DNA from: Fodinibacter sp963763015
Lineage (GTDB): Bacteria > Actinomycetota > Actinomycetes > Actinomycetales > Dermatophilaceae
Direction of reading: 5' to 3'
Length of the DNA stretch: 64,000 nt
Assembly (NCBI GenBank): GCA_963763015.1
Contig: CAVXML010000009.1
Span: 62,001-126,000, forward strand
Shown: one piece after another, positions 1 through 7,206 of the stretch
Numbering within the stretch: the stretch's first letter is position 1
Layout of the letters: every line of letters starts with the position of its first letter
The notes under the pieces: model-generated
Seen by the model: the letters and a program-made list of their open reading frames with translations, nothing else
Told to the model about the DNA's origin: nothing
Database searches by the model: none
Translations under genes and position numbers: made by a program

Positions 1-423
1 ACGAGGAGCGGCAACGGCTTCGTCAAGATCTCGGGTCTCATCGTCGCGATCATCGGCGCGATCATGTTCGTCGGTGGGGCAGCGACGTGGGTCCTGGTCC
101 AGTCCGAGCTCGCGGGCGAGAGCATCACCGTGTCGGAGGACGCGGCGAGCAACGCCGGCAAGGATGTCAACGGCCCCCTCACCGCCTACTCGGAGGCGCA
201 GGTCATCGAGAAGCACGCCCTCGAGGCCTCCGGTGGCAAGACCTACGCCGAGCTTGACCGTGAGGACCCGATCCGCGTGACCGTCATGAACGGCTCGTTC
301 CTCCGGGCTTCGCTCTTCACCTCGGTCCTGGCCTTCGGCGTCAGCGCGATGGCCATGGCGCTGGGCGTCGTGCAGGTCCTCCTGGGGATCTCGATGCGAA
401 AGCTCGCGGGCGAGCGCTTCTGA
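1..423 (+). CDS. LigA-annotated small membrane protein, 5' partial
   Basis: The reading frame is open from the first base, so the start lies outside the window; 140 residues are visible. It opens with a hydrophobic segment (about residues 8-30), then about 75 polar residues, then a second membrane segment (about 108-132) and a short basic tail. This two-helix layout with an extracytoplasmic loop matches a family common in Micrococcales that databases often label aromatic ring-opening dioxygenase LigA. I see no metal-binding or catalytic motif for such an activity, so the label should not be read as a function. A strong hairpin follows the stop codon. The coding call is firm and the function is unknown. 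Confidence 0.7.
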   Translation, partial: TRSGNGFVKISGLIVAIIGAIMFVGGAATWVLVQSELAGESITVSEDAASNAGKDVNGPLTAYSEAQVIEKHALEASGGKTYAELDREDPIRVTVMNGSFLRASLFTSVLAFGVSAMAMALGVVQVLLGISMRKLAGERF

Positions 424-440
424 CCCCCGCACCGCAGAGA

Positions 441-471
441 AACGGCCCCGGCTCGTGCAGCCGGGGCCGTT
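441..471. terminator. Perfect 13-bp hairpin terminator
   Basis: Arms 441-453 (AACGGCCCCGGCT) and 459-471 are exact reverse complements around a 5-base loop. It sits 18 bases after the stop of the first gene and before the 3' end of the convergent DUF4191 gene, so it may serve both strands. There is no strong T-run, as is usual in high-GC actinobacteria. Confidence 0.8.
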
Positions 472-542
472 CGCCGTCGGTGGCCAGCACCCCTCCTGCC
501 ACCCTGGGGCGGATGCCGTGACGCACCAACGGCATCCGGGCG

Positions 543-1268
543 TCACTTCCCTCGCATCGCCTTCCGGTCGACCCGCGCCCGGGTGGGGTCGACGCCCTTG
601 GGGATGGGCGGACGGACCCCGCCGAGGGACTTCAGGCGCTTGTTCACCACCGCGGTCTCGGCCTTGGTGAGGACGGGCCGCATTCGCGTGAGTCGCCCGG
701 AGATCTTCTTCACCGGCACCTGGTCATCACCGTCGCCGACCACCCAGAGGTGCACGGGCACACCCGGGGCGACCCGCGCGACCTTCTTCTCCTCCTGCTT
801 GAGCAGCCGGGTGACCCGTGCGGTGGGGCCCTCACCGATGAGGACGATGCCGGGGCGGCCCAGCGCTCGGAACACCATCGCGGCATCCACCATGTCGCTC
901 GGGCGCGTGCCGCGGGCGCCGTCGATGGCCACGGGCTCCTGCGGCGCGTACCACCCGCGCCGCCCCATCCCGGTCAGTGCGGCGCCGGCCGCTCCGGGCT
1001 GGCCCTCGAGGGCGCCGTACATGGCGGTGTTGCCGCGGCGGTTCATGACGACGACCGCGGCCAGGACGGCGGTGGGGACGGCAACGATGATCGAGTACCA
1101 GAACCAGCCGCCGCCGACGAGCGCTCCGATGCCGATGATGACGGCCGCCGCGCCGACCGCCGCGAGGAGCATCCACCACCCGAGGTTGGGGTCGAGGGAC
1201 TTGATGGCGCGGTAGGCCTGGCGGATCTGCGCGATGCGGCCGGTCTTCTTCTCGGGCTGGTCGGACAC
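543..1268 (-). CDS. DUF4191 family membrane protein
   Basis: This 241-residue protein has two hydrophobic helices close together (about residues 30-75), then a soluble part with a GRPGIVLIGEGP segment, and a basic C-terminus. It matches the actinobacterial DUF4191 family (Rv2219 in M. tuberculosis, recalled from memory), which has no known activity. GTG start, with an AGGAG ribosome site about 11 bases upstream. It lies 58 bases downstream of lipA on the same strand, as in mycobacteria, so it is probably co-transcribed with lipB-lipA. The family call is confident; a role linked to lipoylation would be inference from position only. Confidence 0.85.
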   Translation of the reverse strand: MSDQPEKKTGRIAQIRQAYRAIKSLDPNLGWWMLLAAVGAAAVIIGIGALVGGGWFWYSIIVAVPTAVLAAVVVMNRRGNTAMYGALEGQPGAAGAALTGMGRRGWYAPQEPVAIDGARGTRPSDMVDAAMVFRALGRPGIVLIGEGPTARVTRLLKQEEKKVARVAPGVPVHLWVVGDGDDQVPVKKISGRLTRMRPVLTKAETAVVNKRLKSLGGVRPPIPKGVDPTRARVDRKAMRGK

Positions 1269-1326
1269 GGTCGGTCGGGCTCCTGGATCAGGTGGGCAGG
1301 ACCCGTGACGGGCCCCGGGCTAGGTG

Positions 1327-2352
1327 TCAGGATACGGTGCGTGCCGCGCGAGCCACCAACGCCGCGGCCTCCTGCCGCGCCGGGTCGGACGCCGCAGCAG
1401 CCAGGTGCGCGAGATGGTCGGGAATCGGTCGCCCCCATCGCTGCATCGCCGTGGCCCACAGTCGACCGGCGCGGTAGCTGCTGCGCACCAGCGGCCCCGC
1501 CATGACGCCCTTGAAGCCCATGCCCTCGGCCACGTCCGACCAGTGGACGAACTCCTCCGGCTTCACCCACCGGTCGATCGGGTGGTGCTTGGGCGAGGGC
1601 CGGAGGTACTGGGTGATCGTGAGGATGTCGCAGCCAGCGTCGTGCAGGTCGGCGATGGCGTCCTCGATCTCGTGGTCCTCCTCGCCCAGCCCGAGGATGA
1701 GGTTCGACTTGGTGACGAGCCCGGCATCGCGTGCCATGGTGAGGACCCGCAGCGACGTGTCGTAGCTGAAGGCCGGGCGGATCCGCTTGAAGATGCGCGG
1801 CACCGTCTCAAGGTTGTGGGCGAAGACCTCCGGGCGGGCGTCGAACACCAGGCCCACGAGCGCAGGCTGGGCACCGAAGTCCGGAGGAAGGATCTCGACG
1901 CCGGTGTTGGGGTTGAGGGCGTGGATCTGGCGGATGGTGTCGGCGTAGAGGCCGGCCGCGCCGTCGGGCTGGTCGTCGCGGGCGACGCCGGTGACGGTCG
2001 AGTAGCGCAGGCCCATGGACCGCACGGACTCCGCCACCCGTCGGGGCTCGTCGAGGTCGAGCGGCTGGGGGCGGCCGGTCGCGATGTCGCAGAAGTCGCA
2101 GCGTCGGGTGCAGGTGTCGCCACCGATGAGGAACGTCGCCTCGCGGTCCTCCCAGCACTCGAAGATGTTGGGGCAGCCGGCTTCCTGGCAGACCGTGTGC
2201 AGCCCCTCGCCCTTGACCATGGCGTGGATCTGGGTGAACTCCGGCCCCATCTTCGCGGTGGTGCGGATCCACTCCGGCTTGCGCTCGATCGGCGTCTCGG
2301 CGTTGCGCGCCTCGACCCGGAGCATGCGGCGTCCCTCGGGTGCGACAGTCAC
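1327..2352 (-). CDS. lipA: Lipoyl synthase (radical SAM)
   Basis: LipA inserts two sulfurs into protein-bound octanoyl groups to make lipoyl cofactors for the 2-oxo acid dehydrogenase and glycine cleavage systems. The protein has both Fe-S signatures: CQEAGCPNIFEC for the auxiliary cluster and CTRRCDFC (CX3CX2C) for the radical SAM cluster. The start chosen is GTG at 2352 (341 residues, beginning VTVAPEGRR), which matches family N-termini and has a TAGGCT box 7 bases upstream. An in-frame ATG at 2382 would add ten residues. lipB lies 42 bases upstream on the same strand, forming a lipB-lipA-DUF4191 unit. The substrates SucB (9783-11888) and GcvT-linked GcvH fit the neighbourhood. Confidence 0.96.
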   Translation of the reverse strand: MTVAPEGRRMLRVEARNAETPIERKPEWIRTTAKMGPEFTQIHAMVKGEGLHTVCQEAGCPNIFECWEDREATFLIGGDTCTRRCDFCDIATGRPQPLDLDEPRRVAESVRSMGLRYSTVTGVARDDQPDGAAGLYADTIRQIHALNPNTGVEILPPDFGAQPALVGLVFDARPEVFAHNLETVPRIFKRIRPAFSYDTSLRVLTMARDAGLVTKSNLILGLGEEDHEIEDAIADLHDAGCDILTITQYLRPSPKHHPIDRWVKPEEFVHWSDVAEGMGFKGVMAGPLVRSSYRAGRLWATAMQRWGRPIPDHLAHLAAAASDPARQEAAALVARAARTVS

Positions 2353-2359
2353 GCGCTCC

Positions 2360-2365
2360 AGCCTA
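2360..2365 (-). promoter_or_regulatory. -10 box of lipA (leaderless type)
   Basis: TAGGCT ends 7 bases before the GTG start of lipA, so a transcript would begin at or next to the start codon. No clear -35 box is seen. Confidence 0.5.
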
Positions 2366-2394
2366 CGCGGCAGGAACGACACGCCCGAATGCCG

Positions 2395-3027
2395 TCAGCC
2401 GAGCACGTCGGTGAGGTGCTTCTCGGCGTACGGCAGGACGTCCTGGACGGTCACCACCCGCCCCGACTCCACGGTCAGGGACGAGACGCCGGCGTCGGCG
2501 ATGCCACAGGGAATGATCGCGTCTGCCCACGACAGGTCGGCGTCGCAGTTCAGGGCGAACCCGTGCATCGTGACCCGCCGGCTCACGCGCACTCCGATGG
2601 CGCCGAGCTTGCGGTCCGGGCCCCGCTCGTCACCCGGGACCCACACGCCGCTGCGGCCCTCGACCCGCACCGCCTCGACGCCGAACTCCCGGCAGACCCG
2701 GATCATGACCTCCTCGAGCCGGCGGACATGGGCCACGACGTCGATCGGCACCTCGGGCAGCCGAACGATCGGGTAGCCGACGAGCTGTCCGGGGCCGTGC
2801 CACGTGATCTTCCCGCCGCGGTCGACGTCGACGACGGGCGTGCCGTCGACCGGGCGCTCGTGCGGCTCGGTCCGCTTGCCGGCCGTGTACACCGGCGCGT
2901 GCTCGAGCAGCAGGGTGGTGTCCGGGAGATCGCCGTCGACGACCTGCGCGTGCACCGAGCGCTGGGTCTGCCAGCCCCCGAGGTAGTCGACCGGGTCGGG
3001 CGCGAAGCCCAGGTGCACGAACCGCAT
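2395..3027 (-). CDS. lipB: Lipoyl(octanoyl) transferase
   Basis: LipB moves octanoate from acyl carrier protein to the lipoyl-domain lysine, the step before LipA. The 210 residues carry the family landmarks: EHAPVYTAGKR near residue 45, the catalytic lysine region RKLGAIGVR, a GFALNCD segment, and the active-site cysteine in IIPCGI. Length is normal. ATG start at 3027 with a TACGGT box 6 bases upstream. It is divergent from the MMPL transporter gene across a 68-base gap, and 42 bases upstream of lipA. In M. tuberculosis lipB follows the Rv2216 gene directly, whereas here about 5.8 kb of other genes intervene. Confidence 0.96.
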   Translation of the reverse strand: MRFVHLGFAPDPVDYLGGWQTQRSVHAQVVDGDLPDTTLLLEHAPVYTAGKRTEPHERPVDGTPVVDVDRGGKITWHGPGQLVGYPIVRLPEVPIDVVAHVRRLEEVMIRVCREFGVEAVRVEGRSGVWVPGDERGPDRKLGAIGVRVSRRVTMHGFALNCDADLSWADAIIPCGIADAGVSSLTVESGRVVTVQDVLPYAEKHLTDVLG

Positions 3028-3033
3028 GACCCC

Positions 3034-3039
3034 ACCGTA
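3034..3039 (-). promoter_or_regulatory. -10 box of lipB (leaderless type)
   Basis: TACGGT lies 6 bases before the lipB ATG. It shares a 68-base divergent gap with the TACCCT box of the transporter gene at 3084. Confidence 0.5.
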
Positions 3040-3083
3040 TGCCGGGAACCCTAGACGGCCGAGCCCGCTCTGCGGCGCTGCCC

Positions 3084-3089
3084 TACCCT
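3084..3089 (+). promoter_or_regulatory. -10 box of MMPL transporter (leaderless type)
   Basis: TACCCT followed by 6 bases and the ATG at 3096. It supports that start over the ATG at 3039. Confidence 0.5.
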
Positions 3090-3095
3090 GTCGGC

Positions 3096-5360
3096 ATGAC
3101 CGCCGAGCCCCACGCGGCCCGCGATGCCGCGCGCCGCCCCCGTTCCGTCCTCCTCCTGGCCGTCGTCGTCCTCCTGGTCTGGCTGGTCGTCGGCGGTGTC
3201 GGGGGCCAGTACACCGGGCGACTCTCGGAGGTCCAGCAGAACGACAACGCGTCCTTCCTGCCCAAGGATGCCGAGTCCACCGCGGTCATCGAGGCCCTCA
3301 CCGGGTTCACCGACCAGCAGGAGATCCCGATCATCCTCGTGGCCGAGAAGGACGCGGGCACGCTGACCCCCGAGGACCTCGCCGCCCTCCAGGAGCTCGC
3401 GGACTCGATCCCGACCCTGCCGCTGTCCGACCTCGGCGAGGGTGTGACGATGGGCGACTACCTCGTGGGCGACGCGCCCTTGACGCCGGTGCCCAGCCAG
3501 GACGGCCAGGCGGCGTTGGTCGTGGTGCCGTTCGACGAGGCCGCCGCCTCCGACGTGGTGGAGGAGCAGAGCCCCCTCGTCGTGGCGGCGGACGCCCTGC
3601 GGGAAGCCTCCGACGCCGCGCTGGAGGGCACCGACCTCACGGGGTACATCGGGGGCCCGGGCGGGCTGATCGCCGACTTCTCGGCAGCGTTCGCCGGCAT
3701 CGACGGGATCCTCCTGGGCGTCGCCCTGCTCGTCGTCCTCGTCATCCTGCTCATCGTCTACCGGAGCCCGATCCTCCCGCTCGCCGTGCTGGCGAGCGCC
3801 CTGTTCGGCCTCGGGGCGGCATCCATCGTGGTCTACCAGCTCGCCGCCAACGACCTCATCGAGCTGTCCGGCCAGTCGCAGGGGATCATGTTCATCCTGG
3901 TCGTCGGTGCGGCGACCGACTACGCCCTGCTCCTGGTCAGCCGCTTCCGCGAGGAGCTGCACGACGAGCCGAACTCGTGGACCGCGCTCAGGCGCGCCTG
4001 GCGCGGGTCCGTGGAGCCCATCGTGGCGTCCGCGGCCACCGTCATCCTCGGGCTGCTCTGCCTGCTCCTGGCCGACCTGCAGAGCACGGCCGGGCTCGGG
4101 CCGGTGGGCGCGCTCGGCATCGCCGGTGCCCTCCTCGCGGCGCTCACCTTCCTGCCGGCGGTCCTGCTGCTCTTCGGGCGCAAGGTGTTCTGGCCGTTCG
4201 TCCCCAAGCTCGACCACGTCCACTCCGAGGACAAGATCGGCACCCGCTCGGTCTGGGGCCGGGTGGCCGGCCTCGTCGGACGCCATCCCCGGCGCACCTG
4301 GGTCACCACCCTCGTGGTGCTGCTCGCGGCGGCGGCCTTCGCCCCCACCTTCAAGGCGGAGGGGGTATCCATCGAGGACACCTTCCTCACCACCGTGGAC
4401 TCCGTCGAGGCGCAGAAGGCCATCGAGCGGCACTTCCCGGCGGGCTCGGCGAACCCGGTCCAGGTCGTCACGCCCGAGGACACCCTCGAGGAGGCGCTCG
4501 CCGTGGTCACCGCGGACGAGGGCGTCGAGAGCGCCTTCGCCGGCCTCGTCCCCCCGGTGCCCGGGCAGCCACCCGTTCCGCCGGACGTCGTCGACGGACA
4601 GGTGCTCATCCAGGCCACGACGACGGGCGCCTCGGACAGCGCCGCGGCGGAGGAGACGGTCGAGCGGCTCCGGGTCGACCTCGACTCGGTGAGCGAGGAG
4701 GCGATCGTCGGAGGCAACGCCGCGATCAACCTGGACGTCCTCGACGCGAGCGCCCGAGACCTGCGAGTCATCGTCCCCACGATCCTCGCGGTCATCTTCG
4801 TCGTCCTCTGCCTGCTCCTGCGATCCGTCGTCGCGCCACTGCTGCTGGTCGCCGCGAACGTGGTCTCCTTCGCCGCCACGATCGGCGTCGCCGCGCTGGT
4901 CTTCGAGAACGTCTTCGGCTTCGCGGGCAGCGACCCCTCCATCCCCCTCTACGGGTTCGTCTTCCTCGTGGCGCTGGGGATCGACTACTCGATCTTCCTC
5001 ATGACCAGGGTTCGCGAGGAGTCGGCCACGCGAGGCACGCGACCCGGCATCCTCGTCGGCCTCGCCGTGACCGGCGGCGTCATCACCAGCGCCGGCATCG
5101 TCCTGGCCGCCACGTTCTCCGCGCTCTCGGTGCTGCCCCTCGTGTTCCTGGTGCAGATCGCGTTCATCGTGGCGTTCGGCGTGCTCCTCGACACCTTCGT
5201 CGTGCGTTCGCTGCTCGTTCCTGCGTCGGCGTACGACATCGGGCCGCGGGTGTGGTGGCCGAGCCGCTTCGCCGCCGACGACCGTGCGGTGGAGGAGGAC
5301 GGTGGTGACCGGGTCGAGGAGCCCGTGCCCGCCCCCGGAGCCGAACCGGTGCGGCCCTAG
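3096..5360 (+). CDS. MMPL/RND-family membrane transporter
   Basis: This 754-residue protein belongs to the MMPL (RND-like) family, which exports lipids or other hydrophobic compounds using the proton gradient. It has the duplicated layout: an N-terminal helix, an outside domain, a block of helices (about residues 205-360), a second outside domain, and a second helix block (about 555-715) ending near FLVALGIDYSIFL. The motif GAATDYALLLVSRFREEL in helix 4 is typical and carries the conserved Asp. The start was set at 3096 because TACCCT precedes it by 6 bases and the protein then begins MTAEPHAARD. The substrate is unknown. It belongs to the block 3096-8856 that interrupts otherwise conserved gene order. 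Confidence 0.9.
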   Translation: MTAEPHAARDAARRPRSVLLLAVVVLLVWLVVGGVGGQYTGRLSEVQQNDNASFLPKDAESTAVIEALTGFTDQQEIPIILVAEKDAGTLTPEDLAALQELADSIPTLPLSDLGEGVTMGDYLVGDAPLTPVPSQDGQAALVVVPFDEAAASDVVEEQSPLVVAADALREASDAALEGTDLTGYIGGPGGLIADFSAAFAGIDGILLGVALLVVLVILLIVYRSPILPLAVLASALFGLGAASIVVYQLAANDLIELSGQSQGIMFILVVGAATDYALLLVSRFREELHDEPNSWTALRRAWRGSVEPIVASAATVILGLLCLLLADLQSTAGLGPVGALGIAGALLAALTFLPAVLLLFGRKVFWPFVPKLDHVHSEDKIGTRSVWGRVAGLVGRHPRRTWVTTLVVLLAAAAFAPTFKAEGVSIEDTFLTTVDSVEAQKAIERHFPAGSANPVQVVTPEDTLEEALAVVTADEGVESAFAGLVPPVPGQPPVPPDVVDGQVLIQATTTGASDSAAAEETVERLRVDLDSVSEEAIVGGNAAINLDVLDASARDLRVIVPTILAVIFVVLCLLLRSVVAPLLLVAANVVSFAATIGVAALVFENVFGFAGSDPSIPLYGFVFLVALGIDYSIFLMTRVREESATRGTRPGILVGLAVTGGVITSAGIVLAATFSALSVLPLVFLVQIAFIVAFGVLLDTFVVRSLLVPASAYDIGPRVWWPSRFAADDRAVEEDGGDRVEEPVPAPGAEPVRP

Positions 5361-5363
5361 GCT
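5358..5363 (+). promoter_or_regulatory. -10 box of Gfo/Idh/MocA oxidoreductase gene
   Basis: TAGGCT lies 6 bases before the ATG at 5370 and overlaps the TAG stop codon of the transporter gene. The gene can thus be transcribed separately despite tight packing. Confidence 0.5.
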
Positions 5364-5369
5364 GGGGCG

Positions 5370-6401
5370 ATGACGCGCGTCGGGCTGGCGGGGTACGGCT
5401 TCGCCGGCAGGGGCATCCACGCCCCGCTGCTCCTCGAGGCAGGGTGCGACGTCGTGGCGGTCTCGACACGTGACCCCGAACGGGCGTCGGCGGCGCGGGC
5501 GGACATTCGGGCCGTCGAGGTCGTCGGAAGCCTCGATGAGCTGGTGTCCGTTCCCGGTCTGGACCTCGTCGTGCTGGCGACACCGAGCGGCGGTCACGCG
5601 GAGCAGGTGCGCAGGGTCGTCGACGCCCGCCTGCCCTGCGTCGTGGACAAGCCGCTCGCCGTGGATGCCGTGTCGGCCGCCTCGGTCGTGCGGTATGCCG
5701 CCGACGCCGGCGTTCCGATCACCGTGTTCCAGAACCGGCGCTACGACGCAGAGCACGCCACGGTGGCACGTGTCGTGGCCGACGGTCTGGTCGGCAGGCC
5801 CTTCCGGTACGAGATGCGCTGGGAGCGGTGGCGCCCCGTGCCCAAGGACCGCTGGCGGGAGAACTCCAGCCCGGCCGAGGGCGGCGGCATCCTGCTCGAC
5901 CTCCACACCCACCTCGTGGATGCCGCGGTTCAGCTCTTCGGCCCGGTGCAGACGGTGTTCGCGACCGTCGCGGCGCGGACGACCCCTGCGGAGGACGATG
6001 CGTTCCTCGTCTGCCGCCACGCCGACGGCGTCGTCTCGCACCTCGGCGCCACCTCGCTGTCGGGCGCCCCGGGCCCCCGCGTGCGGCTACTGGGCACCGA
6101 GGCGGCGTACGTCATGGCCGACTTCACGGGGGAGGTGCACGTCTGGGACGCGCAGGCCGACGTCGACGCCGGTCACAGCGGCTGGCTGTACCGCGGCGAC
6201 AGCCGGGACCCCGTCGAGCGGGCGGCAGCGACGCAGGCCGACCTCTACCGCGCCGTCCGCAGGGCACTGTCGTCCGACGACCCTCAGGAGACCATGCCCG
6301 TCGACCCCTGGGATGCGGTGCACACGCTCGCGGTCGTCGACGCCGCCCGGGTCTCGGCTGAGCAGGAGCGCGTCGTCGTCGTGGAGACGCCCGGGCGCTG
6401 A
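5370..6401 (+). CDS. Gfo/Idh/MocA family oxidoreductase
   Basis: This is a predicted NAD(P)-dependent dehydrogenase of 343 residues. It has an N-terminal Rossmann fold beginning VGLAGYGFAGRGIHAPLL, the VDKPLAVD motif near residue 95 that carries the catalytic-region lysine of this family (EKP in most members), and a C-terminal alpha/beta domain containing GGGILLDLHTHLVDAA. Members act on sugars, inositols or related polyols; the substrate cannot be read from sequence. It starts 9 bases after the MMPL gene, and its stop is 3 bases from the convergent peptidase E-like gene. The family call is secure. Confidence 0.9.
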   Translation: MTRVGLAGYGFAGRGIHAPLLLEAGCDVVAVSTRDPERASAARADIRAVEVVGSLDELVSVPGLDLVVLATPSGGHAEQVRRVVDARLPCVVDKPLAVDAVSAASVVRYAADAGVPITVFQNRRYDAEHATVARVVADGLVGRPFRYEMRWERWRPVPKDRWRENSSPAEGGGILLDLHTHLVDAAVQLFGPVQTVFATVAARTTPAEDDAFLVCRHADGVVSHLGATSLSGAPGPRVRLLGTEAAYVMADFTGEVHVWDAQADVDAGHSGWLYRGDSRDPVERAAATQADLYRAVRRALSSDDPQETMPVDPWDAVHTLAVVDAARVSAEQERVVVVETPGR

Positions 6402-6404
6402 ACG

Positions 6405-7139
6405 TCAGCGGCTGGGGAGCCGCCGCGGACCGAGGCGCTCCTCCCGGATGCCGTCGCCGTCGCGCGTGACGACGTACGCGCCCTTGCCCTCGGCCTCGCT
6501 GACCGCCTCGACCAGGCCGGTGCCGCGGTAGACCAGACCGACCCCGTCGTCGACGCAGTGGGTCTCGGGCAGCGTGCCGTCGGCGACCAGGGCGTGGACG
6601 ACCGGGCGTCGGGACTCCTCGGAGTCGTAGTGGACGCCGCTGCCGTAGGGCAGCAGGGCCAACCCGTTCGTGACGGGGCGCAGCTCGGGGCCGAAGGAGT
6701 CGGTGCAGCCGCCGACGTACCAGCAGATGGCACCCGCCGACACGCCGGCGAGGACGACGCCCGCCTCCCAGGCAGCTCGCATGGCGGGGCGCAGGCCGTG
6801 CACGTCCCAGACCGCGAGGAGGTTGGCGACCGAGCCGCCGTTGACCCACACGACGTCCGCGCCGAGGAGGTGTCCTGGAACATCGTCGAGGTTCGGCATG
6901 GGGAACAGGTCGAGGCACGTGACGTCGAAGCCGGCGACACGTCCGGCCTCGGTCGCCCAGTAGTTCATGTGCCGCGGGTCGCCGGAGGCGGTGCCGACGA
7001 ACGTCAGCCGGGGGCGGCGTCCGTGGGCTCCGGAGAGGTCGACGGCGTGGTGGACGAGCGCGTCGAACTCGAGCTGGGTCCGGCGGCCGGAGCGGTAACC
7101 GCCGGACGTGGCGAGGATCGTGGGCGAGGGGCCGGTCAC
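6405..7139 (-). CDS. Peptidase E-like serine peptidase (family S51)
   Basis: This protein resembles peptidase E (alpha-aspartyl dipeptidase) and cyanophycinase relatives. It contains GVSAGAICW, whose serine is the nucleophile of family S51, an upstream NGGSVANLLAVW segment, and later histidine/aspartate-containing stretches. The usual length is near 230 residues. The start is set at GTG 7139 (244 residues, beginning VTGPSPTILATSGG) because TAGGGT lies 7 bases upstream; an in-frame ATG at 7280 would run through the promoter region of the divergent kinase gene. The exact substrate (Asp-X dipeptides or cyanophycin-like) is not determined. Confidence 0.85.
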   Translation of the reverse strand: MTGPSPTILATSGGYRSGRRTQLEFDALVHHAVDLSGAHGRRPRLTFVGTASGDPRHMNYWATEAGRVAGFDVTCLDLFPMPNLDDVPGHLLGADVVWVNGGSVANLLAVWDVHGLRPAMRAAWEAGVVLAGVSAGAICWYVGGCTDSFGPELRPVTNGLALLPYGSGVHYDSEESRRPVVHALVADGTLPETHCVDDGVGLVYRGTGLVEAVSEAEGKGAYVVTRDGDGIREERLGPRRLPSR

Positions 7140-7146
7140 GGCGACC

Positions 7147-7152
7147 ACCCTA
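7147..7152 (-). promoter_or_regulatory. -10 box of peptidase E-like gene
   Basis: TAGGGT lies 7 bases upstream of the GTG at 7139 and fixes the start choice for this gene. Confidence 0.5.
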
Positions 7153-7206
7153 GGGTCCTGTGGACAACTTCGCGGCCGGGCCGGTACGGGGCGGCAGGGT
7201 GGGGTC

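Noticed and set aside
1..423. Aromatic ring-opening dioxygenase activity for the first protein
   Set aside because: The name is inherited database annotation; the sequence is a two-helix membrane protein with no metal site.
3051..6041. A 996-codon open frame on the minus strand opposite the MMPL and oxidoreductase genes
   Set aside because: Composition is typical of antisense frames in GC-rich DNA; the plus-strand proteins are unmistakable.
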